Shown one piece after another: positions 26,095 to 35,265 of a stretch of 64,000 nt of DNA. This DNA comes from Loktanella gaetbuli (GTDB lineage Bacteria; Pseudomonadota; Alphaproteobacteria; Rhodobacterales; Rhodobacteraceae): NCBI RefSeq assembly GCF_020531945.1, contig NZ_JAJATZ010000002.1, positions 519,074-583,073 on the forward strand, given 5' to 3'. The number at the start of each line of letters is the position of its first letter. The stretch's first letter is position 1. Under the pieces are notes generated by a model. The model did not search any database. It was not told the DNA's origin and saw nothing but the letters and a program-made list of their open reading frames with translations. The position numbers and the translations under genes are program-made.

Positions 26095-27222
26095 ATGACC
26101 GAACTTATCCGGATTTTCATGACGCTGTTTCAGCCGGTCGGGATCGCGCTCTCGATGGCCTATGTTTACGGGCTGATCGCCCGCCGCAAACTGGACGGTG
26201 TCGCTGTCCGTCCGATCATGGGGTTGGTGCTGGGGCTCGCGGCGGTCACATCGATGTCGTCTCCGGTCGAAATTTCGGATGGTTTCCTCATTGATTCCAG
26301 GCTCGTGTTCGTTGCACTGGCCTTTGCCTATTTCGATGTGCAGGGTGGCATCATCGCGCTTGTCATTGCGGGTTTGACCCGTTTCGCGATTGGCGGGGAC
26401 GGCATGACTGTCGGCTTGACCGCGATGTGTTCGGTCGCGGCATGCGGCCTGAAGTGGTCGAAATTCATCCGATCCAGGGGCGTCCCGAACGTCGCAGCGA
26501 CCCTGTTGCTGGCAACCGTGGTCGCAATGCATGCGCTGATTGGTCTGCTGCTGCCACAGGCGGCGCGACAAATCTACATGGCCAATATCGCGCCATTTTC
26601 CTTTGTGGTTCAGTTTGTCGGGACACTGGCCCTGGGCCTGTTGCTGACCCGTGAACGGCTACAGATCATCCGGGTGCAGACCCTGCAAACGGCCTGTCAG
26701 ACGGACGGGCTGACAGGTGTTCTGAACCGTGCCGCCATTCGGGAGTTCGTCGACGGCCTGAACAGCCGGCCACAGGCCCCGCGCGGGCGTGCCTTGCTGC
26801 TGATGGATATCGACCGGTTCAAAATCATCAACGACACCTATGGCCACCCGGTCGGCGATGCCGTCCTGGTTCAATTTGTCCAAAGGACCCGCGATTGCCT
26901 GCGCGAGGGCGATCTGTTCAGCCGCATTGGGGGTGATGAATTTTCCGTCCTGCTGCCGGATACGGCCGCAGGCACAGCGGAAATCATTGCCAACAGATGC
27001 AGAATGGCCATCAGCGGTACGGCCTTGCGAGTTGACGATCTGACCCTCGATCTGACCGTGTCGATCGGTGTCTCATGGACCCCGCTTCAGGCGAGTTTCG
27101 ACCATCATAGTGCCAGCGCGGATCACGCGCTCTATCACGCGAAACGCAATGGACGGAACTATACCTGTGTCGGATCACCGCTTTTGGTGCCAGCAGCCGT
27201 TTCACTGGACGCAACAGCCTGA
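26095..27222 (+). CDS. Diguanylate cyclase with N-terminal membrane domain
   Basis: 375 residues. The first 200 residues hold six or so hydrophobic segments resembling the 5TM-5TMR_LYT sensor domain (FAYFDVQGGIIALVIAGLTR, then FAIGGDGM). The GGDEF domain follows. The active-site GGDEF is intact near residue 280, and an RxxD inhibitory site (REGD) lies five residues before it, so feedback inhibition by c-di-GMP is expected. LMDIDRFKIINDTYGHPVGD supplies metal- and GTP-binding residues. The start at 26095 has GAGGGGAC upstream. Its 3' end overlaps the convergent hydrolase gene by 64 bases. Confidence 0.9.
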   Translation: MTELIRIFMTLFQPVGIALSMAYVYGLIARRKLDGVAVRPIMGLVLGLAAVTSMSSPVEISDGFLIDSRLVFVALAFAYFDVQGGIIALVIAGLTRFAIGGDGMTVGLTAMCSVAACGLKWSKFIRSRGVPNVAATLLLATVVAMHALIGLLLPQAARQIYMANIAPFSFVVQFVGTLALGLLLTRERLQIIRVQTLQTACQTDGLTGVLNRAAIREFVDGLNSRPQAPRGRALLLMDIDRFKIINDTYGHPVGDAVLVQFVQRTRDCLREGDLFSRIGGDEFSVLLPDTAAGTAEIIANRCRMAISGTALRVDDLTLDLTVSIGVSWTPLQASFDHHSASADHALYHAKRNGRNYTCVGSPLLVPAAVSLDATA

Positions 27223-28115
27223 CCATCCATCCAGTCCCGCATCAATTCCGCAACGACATCAGCGTGTTGCCAGGGCAGCGCGTGGGTTGCGTCAGGCACG
27301 ACCTCGTGCACGACCTTTCGGTTCCATTGTGCCAGTTGTCCCATCGCGGCGGTCGGGATCGTCGAATCCATGCCGCCCCAGATGGCCAGAACCGGGATCT
27401 CGGCAGCGGCGACGGCACGATGGGCATCCTGCATCTGGGCTGACAACGCGCCCCGCAGGCTGGACAGAACAGCGGGCAGATATCCCCTGCGCATCAGTTG
27501 ATCGTGTTGCACCCGACCGATCGCCGTACCCGTCGCCGCGACCTGACGCAGATCGCCCGCACCAAACCCACGCGCCAGCCAGTCCCCGATCACAGGCGTA
27601 TCACGCGCAAACCGCCAGAATGGCGTCAGGTTCAGCCCCATACCCGCCGATGCCAGCAGGACGATCCTCTCGACACGCGCCGCGTTTCTCGCCGCAAAGA
27701 GCGTCGCGATCGTGCCACCCATGGAATAGCCAACCAGCGTCACGGGGCCTGTCACATCCTGATCGCGCAGCAGATCATCCAGCTGTCTCAGGAAAAAGGC
27801 ACCATCCTGCGTCCCTGCAACAGCGTCAGACAACCCCCGACCGTACAGATCATAGCAAAGCACGCGATAACCTGACTGCGCCAGGTGACCCGCCAGATCA
27901 TCAAACACGGGGCTGGGTGTCGTCAGTCCATGGATTGCCACGACCACAGGACCACGCGAAGGACCGGTCCAGCGATACCACGTGCGCCCCTGTGACAACG
28001 CAGCCCATGTGCCGGTCCCGCGAATATCCGCAGTCAAAGGCGGCTTGCGCGCCTCGCTGAGGAATGGCCAGCACGCCAGCAACAGCAGAACCGCAAGGAC
28101 GATCAGCCAGATCAT
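27159..28115 (-). CDS. Alpha/beta hydrolase with N-terminal membrane anchor
   Basis: 318 residues. The N-terminus (MIWLIVLAVLLLLACWPFL) is one membrane helix or an uncleaved signal. The hydrolase core has the oxyanion region VVAIHGLTTPS, the nucleophile elbow GYSMGGTIATLFA near residue 125, an acidic residue around AIWGGMDSTIPT and a C-terminal His in VPDATHALPWQHAD. The substrate is unknown; the length and sequence suit an esterase or lipase-like enzyme. The stop at 27159 lies 64 bases inside the convergent cyclase gene. The start overlaps the upstream ornithine cyclodeaminase-like gene by 4 bases. Confidence 0.88.
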   Translation of the reverse strand: MIWLIVLAVLLLLACWPFLSEARKPPLTADIRGTGTWAALSQGRTWYRWTGPSRGPVVVAIHGLTTPSPVFDDLAGHLAQSGYRVLCYDLYGRGLSDAVAGTQDGAFFLRQLDDLLRDQDVTGPVTLVGYSMGGTIATLFAARNAARVERIVLLASAGMGLNLTPFWRFARDTPVIGDWLARGFGAGDLRQVAATGTAIGRVQHDQLMRRGYLPAVLSSLRGALSAQMQDAHRAVAAAEIPVLAIWGGMDSTIPTAAMGQLAQWNRKVVHEVVPDATHALPWQHADVVAELMRDWMDGQAVASSETAAGTKSGDPTQV

Positions 28116-29014
28116 GCCACGCCGACCTGACCCAGAATGTAATGTGCCGTCATCAGATCAAGATGCGCGCCACCGCCGTTCTTGAACAAGGTGATATCCT
28201 CTGGTTTCCGCTCAAACCGGTCAAGGTCATAGTAATCCGCCAGAACATCATCCGGCCCGATCACACCCCGCGTCAGTGGATCGCGCAACTCGCCGATGTG
28301 GTCCATCGTCGTGCTGCGATTATCGACAAATATCCGCGCACGCCGCAGGGCCGCGTCATCGGCCTCGCGCATGTCGGGGCGATAGGCCCCTATCAGATCG
28401 ACATGCTGGCCGGGCTGCAGCCATGCACCGCACAGAACCGGTTCGGTCGTCATCGTGGCACAGCAGATGATATCGGCGGCCCGCACGGCGGTTTCCAGAT
28501 CATCAGCCACCTGCGCCCCGTGATCGCGGGCAAACCGCGCGGCCCCGTCAGCGGACCGGTTCCAGATCGTGAACGACGCATGCGCAAAGGCGGCACCATA
28601 GGCCTGCACCAGCGACGCACCCACGGTCCCTGCGCCGATGATCAGGATATTGCGGCTGTCCGGGCGGGCCAGTCGTCTCGCGGCCAGCAGGCTGTCCCCG
28701 GCTGTTTTCCATTTCGTGACCAGCCCGAAATCCAGCACGGCTGACAGACTGCCATCCGCATCCGACATCAGGTTCACTGCACCGCCGACCATCGGACGCC
28801 CCTGCGCAGGGTTATCTGGAAACACCGTTGCCGCCTTGACCAGCACACCCAACCCTGCGATCCACGCGGACCGGTTCAGCAGCGTCCGGTTACCCTGGTA
28901 CAGGAACACATCCTTGATTTCTGCCGGCGGCAGGTCGTGGCCCGCGGCCAGCGCATCCGTCAGCCCGATCCAGTCGAGCTTTGCCTCGGCCTCTGGTCCA
29001 ATCATTTTGGTCAT
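28112..29014 (-). CDS. Ornithine cyclodeaminase/mu-crystallin family protein
   Basis: 300 residues. An NAD(P)-binding Rossmann motif is ILIIGAGTVGASLVQAYGAAF. The family substrate-site residues are seen in the N-terminal part (VLVKAATVFPDNPAQGRP with Lys and Arg) and in HVDLIGAYRPDMREADD. Members include ornithine cyclodeaminase, alanine dehydrogenase and delta-1-pyrroline-2-carboxylate reductase; the exact reaction cannot be fixed from sequence. It is in an operon with the downstream hydrolase (ATGA-type overlap) and the upstream HAD gene. Confidence 0.86.
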   Translation of the reverse strand: MTKMIGPEAEAKLDWIGLTDALAAGHDLPPAEIKDVFLYQGNRTLLNRSAWIAGLGVLVKAATVFPDNPAQGRPMVGGAVNLMSDADGSLSAVLDFGLVTKWKTAGDSLLAARRLARPDSRNILIIGAGTVGASLVQAYGAAFAHASFTIWNRSADGAARFARDHGAQVADDLETAVRAADIICCATMTTEPVLCGAWLQPGQHVDLIGAYRPDMREADDAALRRARIFVDNRSTTMDHIGELRDPLTRGVIGPDDVLADYYDLDRFERKPEDITLFKNGGGAHLDLMTAHYILGQVGVA

Positions 29015-29631
29015 TGTGCCTCCTCTGCGGTCAGCAGCCCTTCGGACACCAGACGATCTGCAAAGGCCTGAGGACCATCGAACAGATGCGTCTGCCAGCC
29101 CCGTTCGGCCGCGGCGGCGATATTGTCGGCGCGGTCATCGGTGAACAGCAGGACCGCCGGATCGACACCGCAATCCACCTCGACCCGGCGGTAGATCTCG
29201 GCATCAGGTTTGATGACGCCCATGTGGCCGGAAATGTAACGACGGTCGAAATCATTCAGGAATGGATACACCTTTTCGGCAATCGCAAAGGTCTGAATGC
29301 CGAAATTTGACAGGGCGAACACCGGAACCCCTGCCGCGCGCAGGGCGTGCAGCAACCGGATCGAATGGGGGATTTCAGGGCTGGCCATCTGCGCCCAGTT
29401 ATCGTGCCACATCATGATTTCGGCATGCCAGGCGGGATTGGCCGCGGCAAAGGCCGTGACGGCCTCCAGAAAGTTGTCGCCACGGTCCACACCATCATTC
29501 ATGCCGTGCAGGTCGAGGGCGGCGAACATCGCGCGGCGGCGTTCCTCGCCGATCTGCGCGTCATAGAACCGTTCCGGCTGCCATTCGATCAGCACGTTTC
29601 CAATGTCAAAGATGACGGCCTCTACAGGCAT
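29011..29631 (-). CDS. HAD-superfamily hydrolase (subfamily IA, YihX-like)
   Basis: 206 residues. Motif I is VIFDIGNVLIEWQPERFY, where the second Asp of the usual DxD is Gly (D-I-G-N), as in the YihX/sugar-phosphatase-like group. Motif II is FALSNFG, motif III Lys is in GVIKPDAEIYRR and motif IV is LLFTDDRADNIAAA. In YihX the substrate is alpha-glucose-1-phosphate; that is not proven here. It overlaps the downstream cyclodeaminase gene by 4 bases and follows the YaiI gene by 12 bases. Confidence 0.88.
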   Translation of the reverse strand: MPVEAVIFDIGNVLIEWQPERFYDAQIGEERRRAMFAALDLHGMNDGVDRGDNFLEAVTAFAAANPAWHAEIMMWHDNWAQMASPEIPHSIRLLHALRAAGVPVFALSNFGIQTFAIAEKVYPFLNDFDRRYISGHMGVIKPDAEIYRRVEVDCGVDPAVLLFTDDRADNIAAAAERGWQTHLFDGPQAFADRLVSEGLLTAEEAQ

Positions 29632-29643
29632 GGGGGAGTCCTT

Positions 29644-30093
29644 TCAGGATTGGGCGGCCTTGCGCAGGCTGCGTTCGAGCGCGTCCAGAAAACGGGACCG
29701 GTCGGCCTTGGAAAATGCACGACCACCGCCCTGACGAAACGGATCGGCGGCGCGCATGTCAGCCATCAGATCGCGCGTCGCCAGCACGTTTCCGATATTG
29801 GCCTGGGTCAGCGGTTCGCCATTGTGTTTGAGCACCTGCGCACCGTTTTCCACGCAGCGGGCTGCCAACGGAATGTCACCCGTGATGACGACATCGCCCG
29901 GCCCGGCCCTGTCCGCGATCCACATGTCAGCCACGTCCGGCCCGTCCGGCACCACGATGGTCTGCACCAGCGGGTTTTGCGACGGGCGAATACCGCCGTT
30001 GCTGACAACGAACATCTGCACCTTGTGCCGCGTGCCGACGCGTTCGACCTCTGCCTTGACCGGGCAGGCATCGGCGTCGACATAGATGCTCAT
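29644..30093 (-). CDS. YaiI/YqxD family protein (DUF188)
   Basis: 149 residues, the family length. It starts IYVDADACPVKAEVERVG, the signature of the DUF188 PIN-like domain, and contains DVVITGDIPLAARCVENGA. The Asp residues form a plausible metal site, and a nuclease role has been proposed for the fold, but no function is established. It overlaps fghA by 4 bases on the upstream side. Confidence 0.92.
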   Translation of the reverse strand: MSIYVDADACPVKAEVERVGTRHKVQMFVVSNGGIRPSQNPLVQTIVVPDGPDVADMWIADRAGPGDVVITGDIPLAARCVENGAQVLKHNGEPLTQANIGNVLATRDLMADMRAADPFRQGGGRAFSKADRSRFLDALERSLRKAAQS

Positions 30094-30917
30094 GCGTAGA
30101 GAGCCTGCGCGTGAAAATCGACGTGATCGGCGATAAATGACGCGATGAAAAAGTAGCTGTGGTCATACCCGCTTTGCAGGCGGATTTGCGCGTCTGCACG
30201 GGCATCGGCACAGGCCGCCGCAAAATCGCCTGTGTTCAGCTTGTCATAGAACTGATCTGCGGTGCCCTGGTCCACCAGGACCGGCTTGTCGTAGCCGTTG
30301 GACCGCATCAGCAATGTTGCATCGTGATCTGCCCAAACGCTTTTGTCGGACCCCAGATAGCCTTCGAACTGACGCTGGCCCCAGTCTGACGCAGTGGGAT
30401 GGCAGATCGGCGAAAAGGCCGAGACGCTGCGGAACATGTCGGGGTGTTTCAGCGCCAGTGTCAGGGCACCATGACCACCCATCGAATGACCCGTGATCGA
30501 CACGCGGTCCATGTCCAGCGGGAAATCAGCAAGCGCCTGCATCAGGTCGCGCGTGATGTAGGTTTCCATCTGGTAATGCGGTTTCCACGGGTCCTGCGTC
30601 GCATCGACATAGAAACTGGCGGCCAACCCCATGTCGAATCCGTCGGTATCGGCCACCCCATCGCCGCGCGGCGAGGTATCGGGAAAAACCAGCGCAATGC
30701 CCTGTTCGGCAGCAAAGGCCTGTGCGCCGGATTTGGTCATCGCGTTTTCGTGGGTGCAGGTCAGACCCGACAGATAGATCAGGACCGGCACAGGGCCGTT
30801 CGCGGCCTCTTCCGGCAGGAACAGGCCGAATGTCATGGTGCCACCCGTGGCCGCCGACGCATGAGAATAGACGCCCTGCGTCCCGCCGAAACACTTGTTT
30901 TCCGAAATGGTATCCAT
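30090..30917 (-). CDS. fghA: S-formylglutathione hydrolase
   Basis: 275 residues. It carries the family sequence LIYLSGLTCTHENAMTKSGAQ, the nucleophile motif ITGHSMGGHGALTLAL and the C-terminal catalytic His in SGYDHSYFFIASF. The enzyme hydrolyses S-formylglutathione to formate and glutathione in formaldehyde detoxification. A glutathione-dependent formaldehyde dehydrogenase gene is not in this window. The start at 30917 has AAGGAGACGACG directly upstream. It overlaps the YaiI gene by 4 bases. Confidence 0.95.
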   Translation of the reverse strand: MDTISENKCFGGTQGVYSHASAATGGTMTFGLFLPEEAANGPVPVLIYLSGLTCTHENAMTKSGAQAFAAEQGIALVFPDTSPRGDGVADTDGFDMGLAASFYVDATQDPWKPHYQMETYITRDLMQALADFPLDMDRVSITGHSMGGHGALTLALKHPDMFRSVSAFSPICHPTASDWGQRQFEGYLGSDKSVWADHDATLLMRSNGYDKPVLVDQGTADQFYDKLNTGDFAAACADARADAQIRLQSGYDHSYFFIASFIADHVDFHAQALYA

Positions 30918-30965
30918 CGTCGTCTCCTTGGTTTGCACCAGTGCTAACGCGCCCCCGGCCCGGTG

Positions 30966-31889
30966 TCACGTCACCAGCGCGATGACCACGGATACGGTGA
31001 TGATCGACAGCGTCGTCGACACCAGGATTGCCGCTGACACGCGCTGGGGCGCGACCCGGTAATGCTGCGCCAGCATATAGACGTTGCCGGCCACAGGCAG
31101 CGCCGCCAGCGCGATCATCACGCTGGCCTCATAGGCATCCACCGTAAAGATCAGCAGCGCAAAGACGGCCACCGCAGCCGGATGCAGCACCAGTTTGCAA
31201 AACGTAAGCCATGACGCGACCGACAATTTCTCGGCGGACTTGCTCGCCAGTGAGGCACCGATGGCAAAGAGTGCGCCGGGCGTTGCTGCACCACCCAGCA
31301 GGGTCACAAATTCATTGACGGGCTTTGGCAGGTCCCACGCAAGCGCTGACACGGTCAGCCCCAGCGCAATGGACACGATCATCGGATTGGCCAGCAGGCC
31401 CAGCGCCACGGTTTTCAAAACACCCAGCTGGATGCGCCCGTCGCGGCTGCCGGTGATCAGAATCACGATCAGACTGCCGAACACGATCAGATCGACCGCC
31501 AGTACCATCATGTTCGGTCCGATCGCGGCAGGTCCCAGCAGCAAGGTCAGCATCGGGATGCCCAGAAAACCCACGTTGCCGATCACGGCGACCTGCGCCT
31601 CGACGGCCGCCTCTGCCACGGGCAATCGGCGGATCATGGCGACGATGGTGGCAAGCACGTAGATCAACATCGTGCCGCACAGATAGGCCGCGACGAATGA
31701 CCAGTCCCAAACATCCGCCAGCGACAGGTTCGCGGAAAACCGGAACAGCATCGCCGACAGCGCGAAATAGAACACGAATTTCGTCAGATAGGCTGTCGCT
31801 TCGGCACTGAAAAAACCTGACCGCCCGGAGGCATAGCCCAACCCGATGATGGCAAAGAATGGCAGTGTCTGGATGAAAATCGCGATCAT
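30966..31889 (-). CDS. AEC (auxin efflux carrier) family transporter
   Basis: 307 residues with about ten membrane segments and the inverted-repeat layout of AEC proteins. FFAIIGLGYASGRSGFFS at the N-terminus and GNVGFLGIPMLTLLLG in the first half match the family. Bacterial homologues transport malate or malonate, but the substrate here is unknown. The start overlaps the stop of the upstream membrane protein gene by one base. Confidence 0.9.
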   Translation of the reverse strand: MIAIFIQTLPFFAIIGLGYASGRSGFFSAEATAYLTKFVFYFALSAMLFRFSANLSLADVWDWSFVAAYLCGTMLIYVLATIVAMIRRLPVAEAAVEAQVAVIGNVGFLGIPMLTLLLGPAAIGPNMMVLAVDLIVFGSLIVILITGSRDGRIQLGVLKTVALGLLANPMIVSIALGLTVSALAWDLPKPVNEFVTLLGGAATPGALFAIGASLASKSAEKLSVASWLTFCKLVLHPAAVAVFALLIFTVDAYEASVMIALAALPVAGNVYMLAQHYRVAPQRVSAAILVSTTLSIITVSVVIALVT

Positions 31890-32842
31890 CAGTCGAACAC
31901 GCCGCTGACACGCGCCACGATCATGAACGCCCGCGCCGACCGCGTATCGGCCAGCGCGATCATCTCGGCATCACTGGCATCCGGTTCGACCTGCGCCAGC
32001 ATACGGTCGAACAACCGCAGAAAATGATGTGCAGCGTCGCGGAAAATCACGTCCTCGCGCATCCGTCCTGCCGTCAGCGCAAGGCTGGACCGGTCCCGAA
32101 TGCCACCCAGCGCCGCGACCGCCCGGCCCCGTTCACCCTGCGCGAACCTGCGCCACAGATCGGGTTTTGCGCGGTCCGGTTTCAGGTCATCCATGTAGAT
32201 GCCATCCTGACTGAGCAGTGTCAGCACGTCCTGGCTGGCCTTGATCAGCTTGCCAGCCGACCGATCCTTAAGCGCGCGGCGCAATGCGCCGAAACCGGCG
32301 GTGTCGCGCTCGTCCTCGGGAAAATTGAGGGCGCGGATCAGCTCGGCGGTTTCCAGCGGAACGGCCATGTCCTCGGCCGAGGTGCCCAGCGCCAGCGTTG
32401 GCTGATCGTCCGGCACCGTCTTGATCGAGGTGATCGCCAGCTTGGACCGCGCCATATCCCGCGAACTGGTAAACGTCGCGACCGTCGCTTCGGTTTTGCG
32501 CGCTGTCTGGGCGATTTCCTCCAGCCGTGCCTCGACTGTTTTGGGGGACATGGCCGACGATTGCGGTGTGACGCGCAGTGCCGCCAATGCATCATCCAGA
32601 CGGTTGATGCGCCGTTTGGTTTCGCGCTGCGCGTCCATGATCAGATGACACACGACCAGCATGGCAGGCGGCAGGATCAGCGCCAGCAGGTAGAACAGCG
32701 TGATGGCCCCACCGAAACCCTCGGGGGTGGCTGGCTGCAATACCCATAGCACCAGAACAAGGACGATCCAGGCAACGCCCAGCCCGGCCAGAAGGGATCC
32801 GGCGACACCGGATTCCTCTGGCTCTGGACGAAATTGCGGCAT
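31889..32842 (-). CDS. Uncharacterised membrane protein with long cytoplasmic helical domain
   Basis: 317 residues, family not recognised. Two membrane helices lie at residues about 15-35 and 45-70 with a short loop between them. The rest is charged and helical, with a coiled-coil-like part (ETKRRINRLDDALAALRV, then KTVEARLEEIAQTARKTEA) and a C-terminal alpha-helical domain of about 150 residues. It lies 8 bases after greA and overlaps the AEC gene by one base. It might scaffold or signal at the membrane, but this is guesswork. Confidence 0.8.
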   Translation of the reverse strand: MPQFRPEPEESGVAGSLLAGLGVAWIVLVLVLWVLQPATPEGFGGAITLFYLLALILPPAMLVVCHLIMDAQRETKRRINRLDDALAALRVTPQSSAMSPKTVEARLEEIAQTARKTEATVATFTSSRDMARSKLAITSIKTVPDDQPTLALGTSAEDMAVPLETAELIRALNFPEDERDTAGFGALRRALKDRSAGKLIKASQDVLTLLSQDGIYMDDLKPDRAKPDLWRRFAQGERGRAVAALGGIRDRSSLALTAGRMREDVIFRDAAHHFLRLFDRMLAQVEPDASDAEMIALADTRSARAFMIVARVSGVFD

Positions 32843-32850
32843 GGTGTTTG

Positions 32851-33321
32851 CTACTTGTATTCGATTTTCAGGATTTCGTAGGACCGTTCGCCACCCGGCG
32901 TGCGGACTTCGACGCTGTCGCCCTCGTCCTTGCCGATCAGGGCGCGGGCCAGCGGCGATTTCATGTTCAGCAGACCTTTTTCGATATCGGCCTCGTATTC
33001 GCCGACGATCTGATAGGTTTTTTCCTCGTCCGTGTCCTCGTCCACCAGATGCACGGTCGCGCCGAATTTGACGTTGCCTGACATCTTGGCCGGATTGATC
33101 ACGTCCGCCAGCGACAGCACGCCTTCGATCTCCTTGACCCGGCCTTCGATGAACGACTGTTTTTCCTTGGCGGAATGGTATTCGGCGTTTTCAGACAGGT
33201 CACCGTGTTCGCGCGCCTCGGAAATGGCGCGAATGATGGCCGGGCGTTCAACCGACTTCAGGTGCTTGAGCTCATTGTCCAGTTTTTTGAAACCGGCAGC
33301 GGTCAGCGGAATCTTGTCCAT
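32851..33321 (-). CDS. greA: Transcription elongation factor GreA
   Basis: 156 residues. The N-terminal coiled-coil finger has the acidic tip EAREHGDLSENAEYHSAKE with the Asp-Glu pair that drives RNA cleavage by backtracked RNA polymerase, followed by the C-terminal FKBP-like domain (SPLARALIGKDEGDSVEVRT). The first residues MDKIPLTAAGFKKLDNEL fit the family start. GreA rescues stalled elongation complexes. Divergent from the ETF-QO gene, with 188 bases between the starts. Confidence 0.97.
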   Translation of the reverse strand: MDKIPLTAAGFKKLDNELKHLKSVERPAIIRAISEAREHGDLSENAEYHSAKEKQSFIEGRVKEIEGVLSLADVINPAKMSGNVKFGATVHLVDEDTDEEKTYQIVGEYEADIEKGLLNMKSPLARALIGKDEGDSVEVRTPGGERSYEILKIEYK

Positions 33322-33509
33322 GTTGGCACCCTCTTGGCCTGTGCGAATTCATCGCACGTTCATAGCGTATTCGCGCGTGGTAAAGTCAAGCGCCCGGCAA
33401 AACGCCGCGGCGGAACCGCGCCTTTGACGCATCGTTGTGATTGCGACGCCCCGGCGCGTCCTGTAACCCTTCGCGCAACTTTATTGCTGCACATGCAAAA
33501 GGATGGATC

Positions 33510-35156
33510 ATGGCTGAACGCGAATCAATGGAATATGATGTTGTCATCGTCGGCGCCGGCCCTGCCGGGCTGTCGGCGGCCATTCGCCTGAAACAGATGG
33601 ACCCCGATTGCAACGTCGTCGTCTTGGAAAAAGGGTCCGAGGTCGGCGCGCATATTCTGTCTGGTGCCGTTCTGGATCCATCGGGCCTGGATCGCCTGAT
33701 CCCTGACTGGAAGGACCGCGGCGCGCCGTTGAATGTCCCCGTCACCGACGATCATTTCTACATGCTGGGCGAGGGCGGCAAGATCCGCGTGCCCAACATG
33801 CTGATGCCACCGCTGATGAACAACCACGGCAACTACATCGTCAGCATGGCCAACGTCTGCCGCTGGATGGCCGAACAGGCCGAGGAACTGGGCGTCGAGA
33901 TTTTCCCGGGCATGGCCTGTTCCGAACTGGTCTGGGGCGACGACGGCCGTGTGGCGGGCGTTGTGGCCGGTGAATTCGGGCGCAACCCCGACGGAACCGA
34001 GGGTCCGGGCTACGAGCCGGGGATGGAACTGCTGGGCAAATACGTGTTCCTGTCCGAAGGCGTGCGCGGATCGCTGTCCAAGCAGGTGATCGAGAAATTC
34101 GACCTCGACGCCAAAAGTGACGTGCAGAAATACGGTCTCGGCATGAAGGAAATCTGGGAAATCGACCCAGAGAAACACAAGCCCGGCACGGTCGTGCACA
34201 CAATGGGCTGGCCGCTGAACGAATCCGGTGCCGGTGGCGGATCGTTCATCTACCACCTCGACAACAATCAGGTGTATGTCGGTTTCGTCGTGCACCTGGG
34301 CTACAAGAACCCGCACACATTCCCCTACATGGAATTTCAGCGGTTCAAGCATCACCCGATGGTCAAGGAATTGCTGGAAGGTGGCAAGCGTGTCGCCTAT
34401 GGCGCGCGCGCGATTTCAGAGGGCGGATTCCAGTCCATCCCTCAGACGGCGTTTCCCGGCGGCTGCCTGCTGGGCTGTTCCGCAGGGCTGGTGAACGTCC
34501 CCCGCATCAAGGGCAACCACAACGCGATGCTGTCAGGCATTCACGCAGCCGAGGCCGCGATCGAGGCGATGCAGGCCGGACGCAGCGGCGACACACTGAC
34601 CGACTACGACAAGGTGCTGAAAACCGGCCCCGTCGGCATCGACCTGAAAAAGGTGCGCAACGTGAAACCGCTTTGGTCGCGTTACGGGCTGACGACCTCG
34701 CTTGCGCTGGGTGGTTTTGACATGTGGACCAACACGCTGACCGGTATTTCGGTCATCGGCACGCTGTCGCACGGCAAATCCGATGCCGAGGCCACGGAGC
34801 CCGCAGATCAGCACAAGGTCATCGACTACCCCAAACCGGATGGCAAACTGTCGTTTGACCGCCTGACGAACGTGGCCTTCAGCTTTACCAATCACGAAGA
34901 AAGCCAGCCCGCGCATCTCAAGCTCAAGGATCCGTCGATCCCTGTCGCGGTGAACCTGCCGAAATATGCAGGCCTATCCGCACGATATTGCCCGGCCGGC
35001 GTGTACGAATTCGTGGGCGAAGGGGACGAGACCAAGTTCCAGATCAATTTCCAGAACTGCGTCCACTGCAAGACCTGCGATATCAAGGACCCCAGCCAGA
35101 ACATCGTCTGGACCGTGCCGCAGGGTGGCGACGGACCGAACTATCCCAACATGTGA
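33510..35156 (+). CDS. Electron transfer flavoprotein-ubiquinone oxidoreductase
   Basis: 548 residues. FAD site DVVIVGAGPAGLSAAIRLK at the N-terminus, then long conserved blocks such as GAHILSGAVLDPSGLD and the ubiquinone-site region TFPYMEFQRFKHHP. The C-terminal ferredoxin-like domain holds the [4Fe-4S] ligands ARYCPAGVYEF and NCVHCKTCDIKDPSQNI. The enzyme takes electrons from ETF, reduced by acyl-CoA and other dehydrogenases, into the quinone pool at the inner membrane. The ETF genes are not in this window. The start at 33510 follows AAAAGGATGG; the longer frame from 33441 is not needed. Confidence 0.96.
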   Translation: MAERESMEYDVVIVGAGPAGLSAAIRLKQMDPDCNVVVLEKGSEVGAHILSGAVLDPSGLDRLIPDWKDRGAPLNVPVTDDHFYMLGEGGKIRVPNMLMPPLMNNHGNYIVSMANVCRWMAEQAEELGVEIFPGMACSELVWGDDGRVAGVVAGEFGRNPDGTEGPGYEPGMELLGKYVFLSEGVRGSLSKQVIEKFDLDAKSDVQKYGLGMKEIWEIDPEKHKPGTVVHTMGWPLNESGAGGGSFIYHLDNNQVYVGFVVHLGYKNPHTFPYMEFQRFKHHPMVKELLEGGKRVAYGARAISEGGFQSIPQTAFPGGCLLGCSAGLVNVPRIKGNHNAMLSGIHAAEAAIEAMQAGRSGDTLTDYDKVLKTGPVGIDLKKVRNVKPLWSRYGLTTSLALGGFDMWTNTLTGISVIGTLSHGKSDAEATEPADQHKVIDYPKPDGKLSFDRLTNVAFSFTNHEESQPAHLKLKDPSIPVAVNLPKYAGLSARYCPAGVYEFVGEGDETKFQINFQNCVHCKTCDIKDPSQNIVWTVPQGGDGPNYPNM

Positions 35157-35265
35157 TCATTGCGGCGGTGACCCGCACGTTCAACCGCTCGTGACATGTG
35201 ATTGATTGCACGCCATTGGACCTGCGCCTACGGTGCAGGTCCAAACGTTCTTGCAGGCGAGTGTC

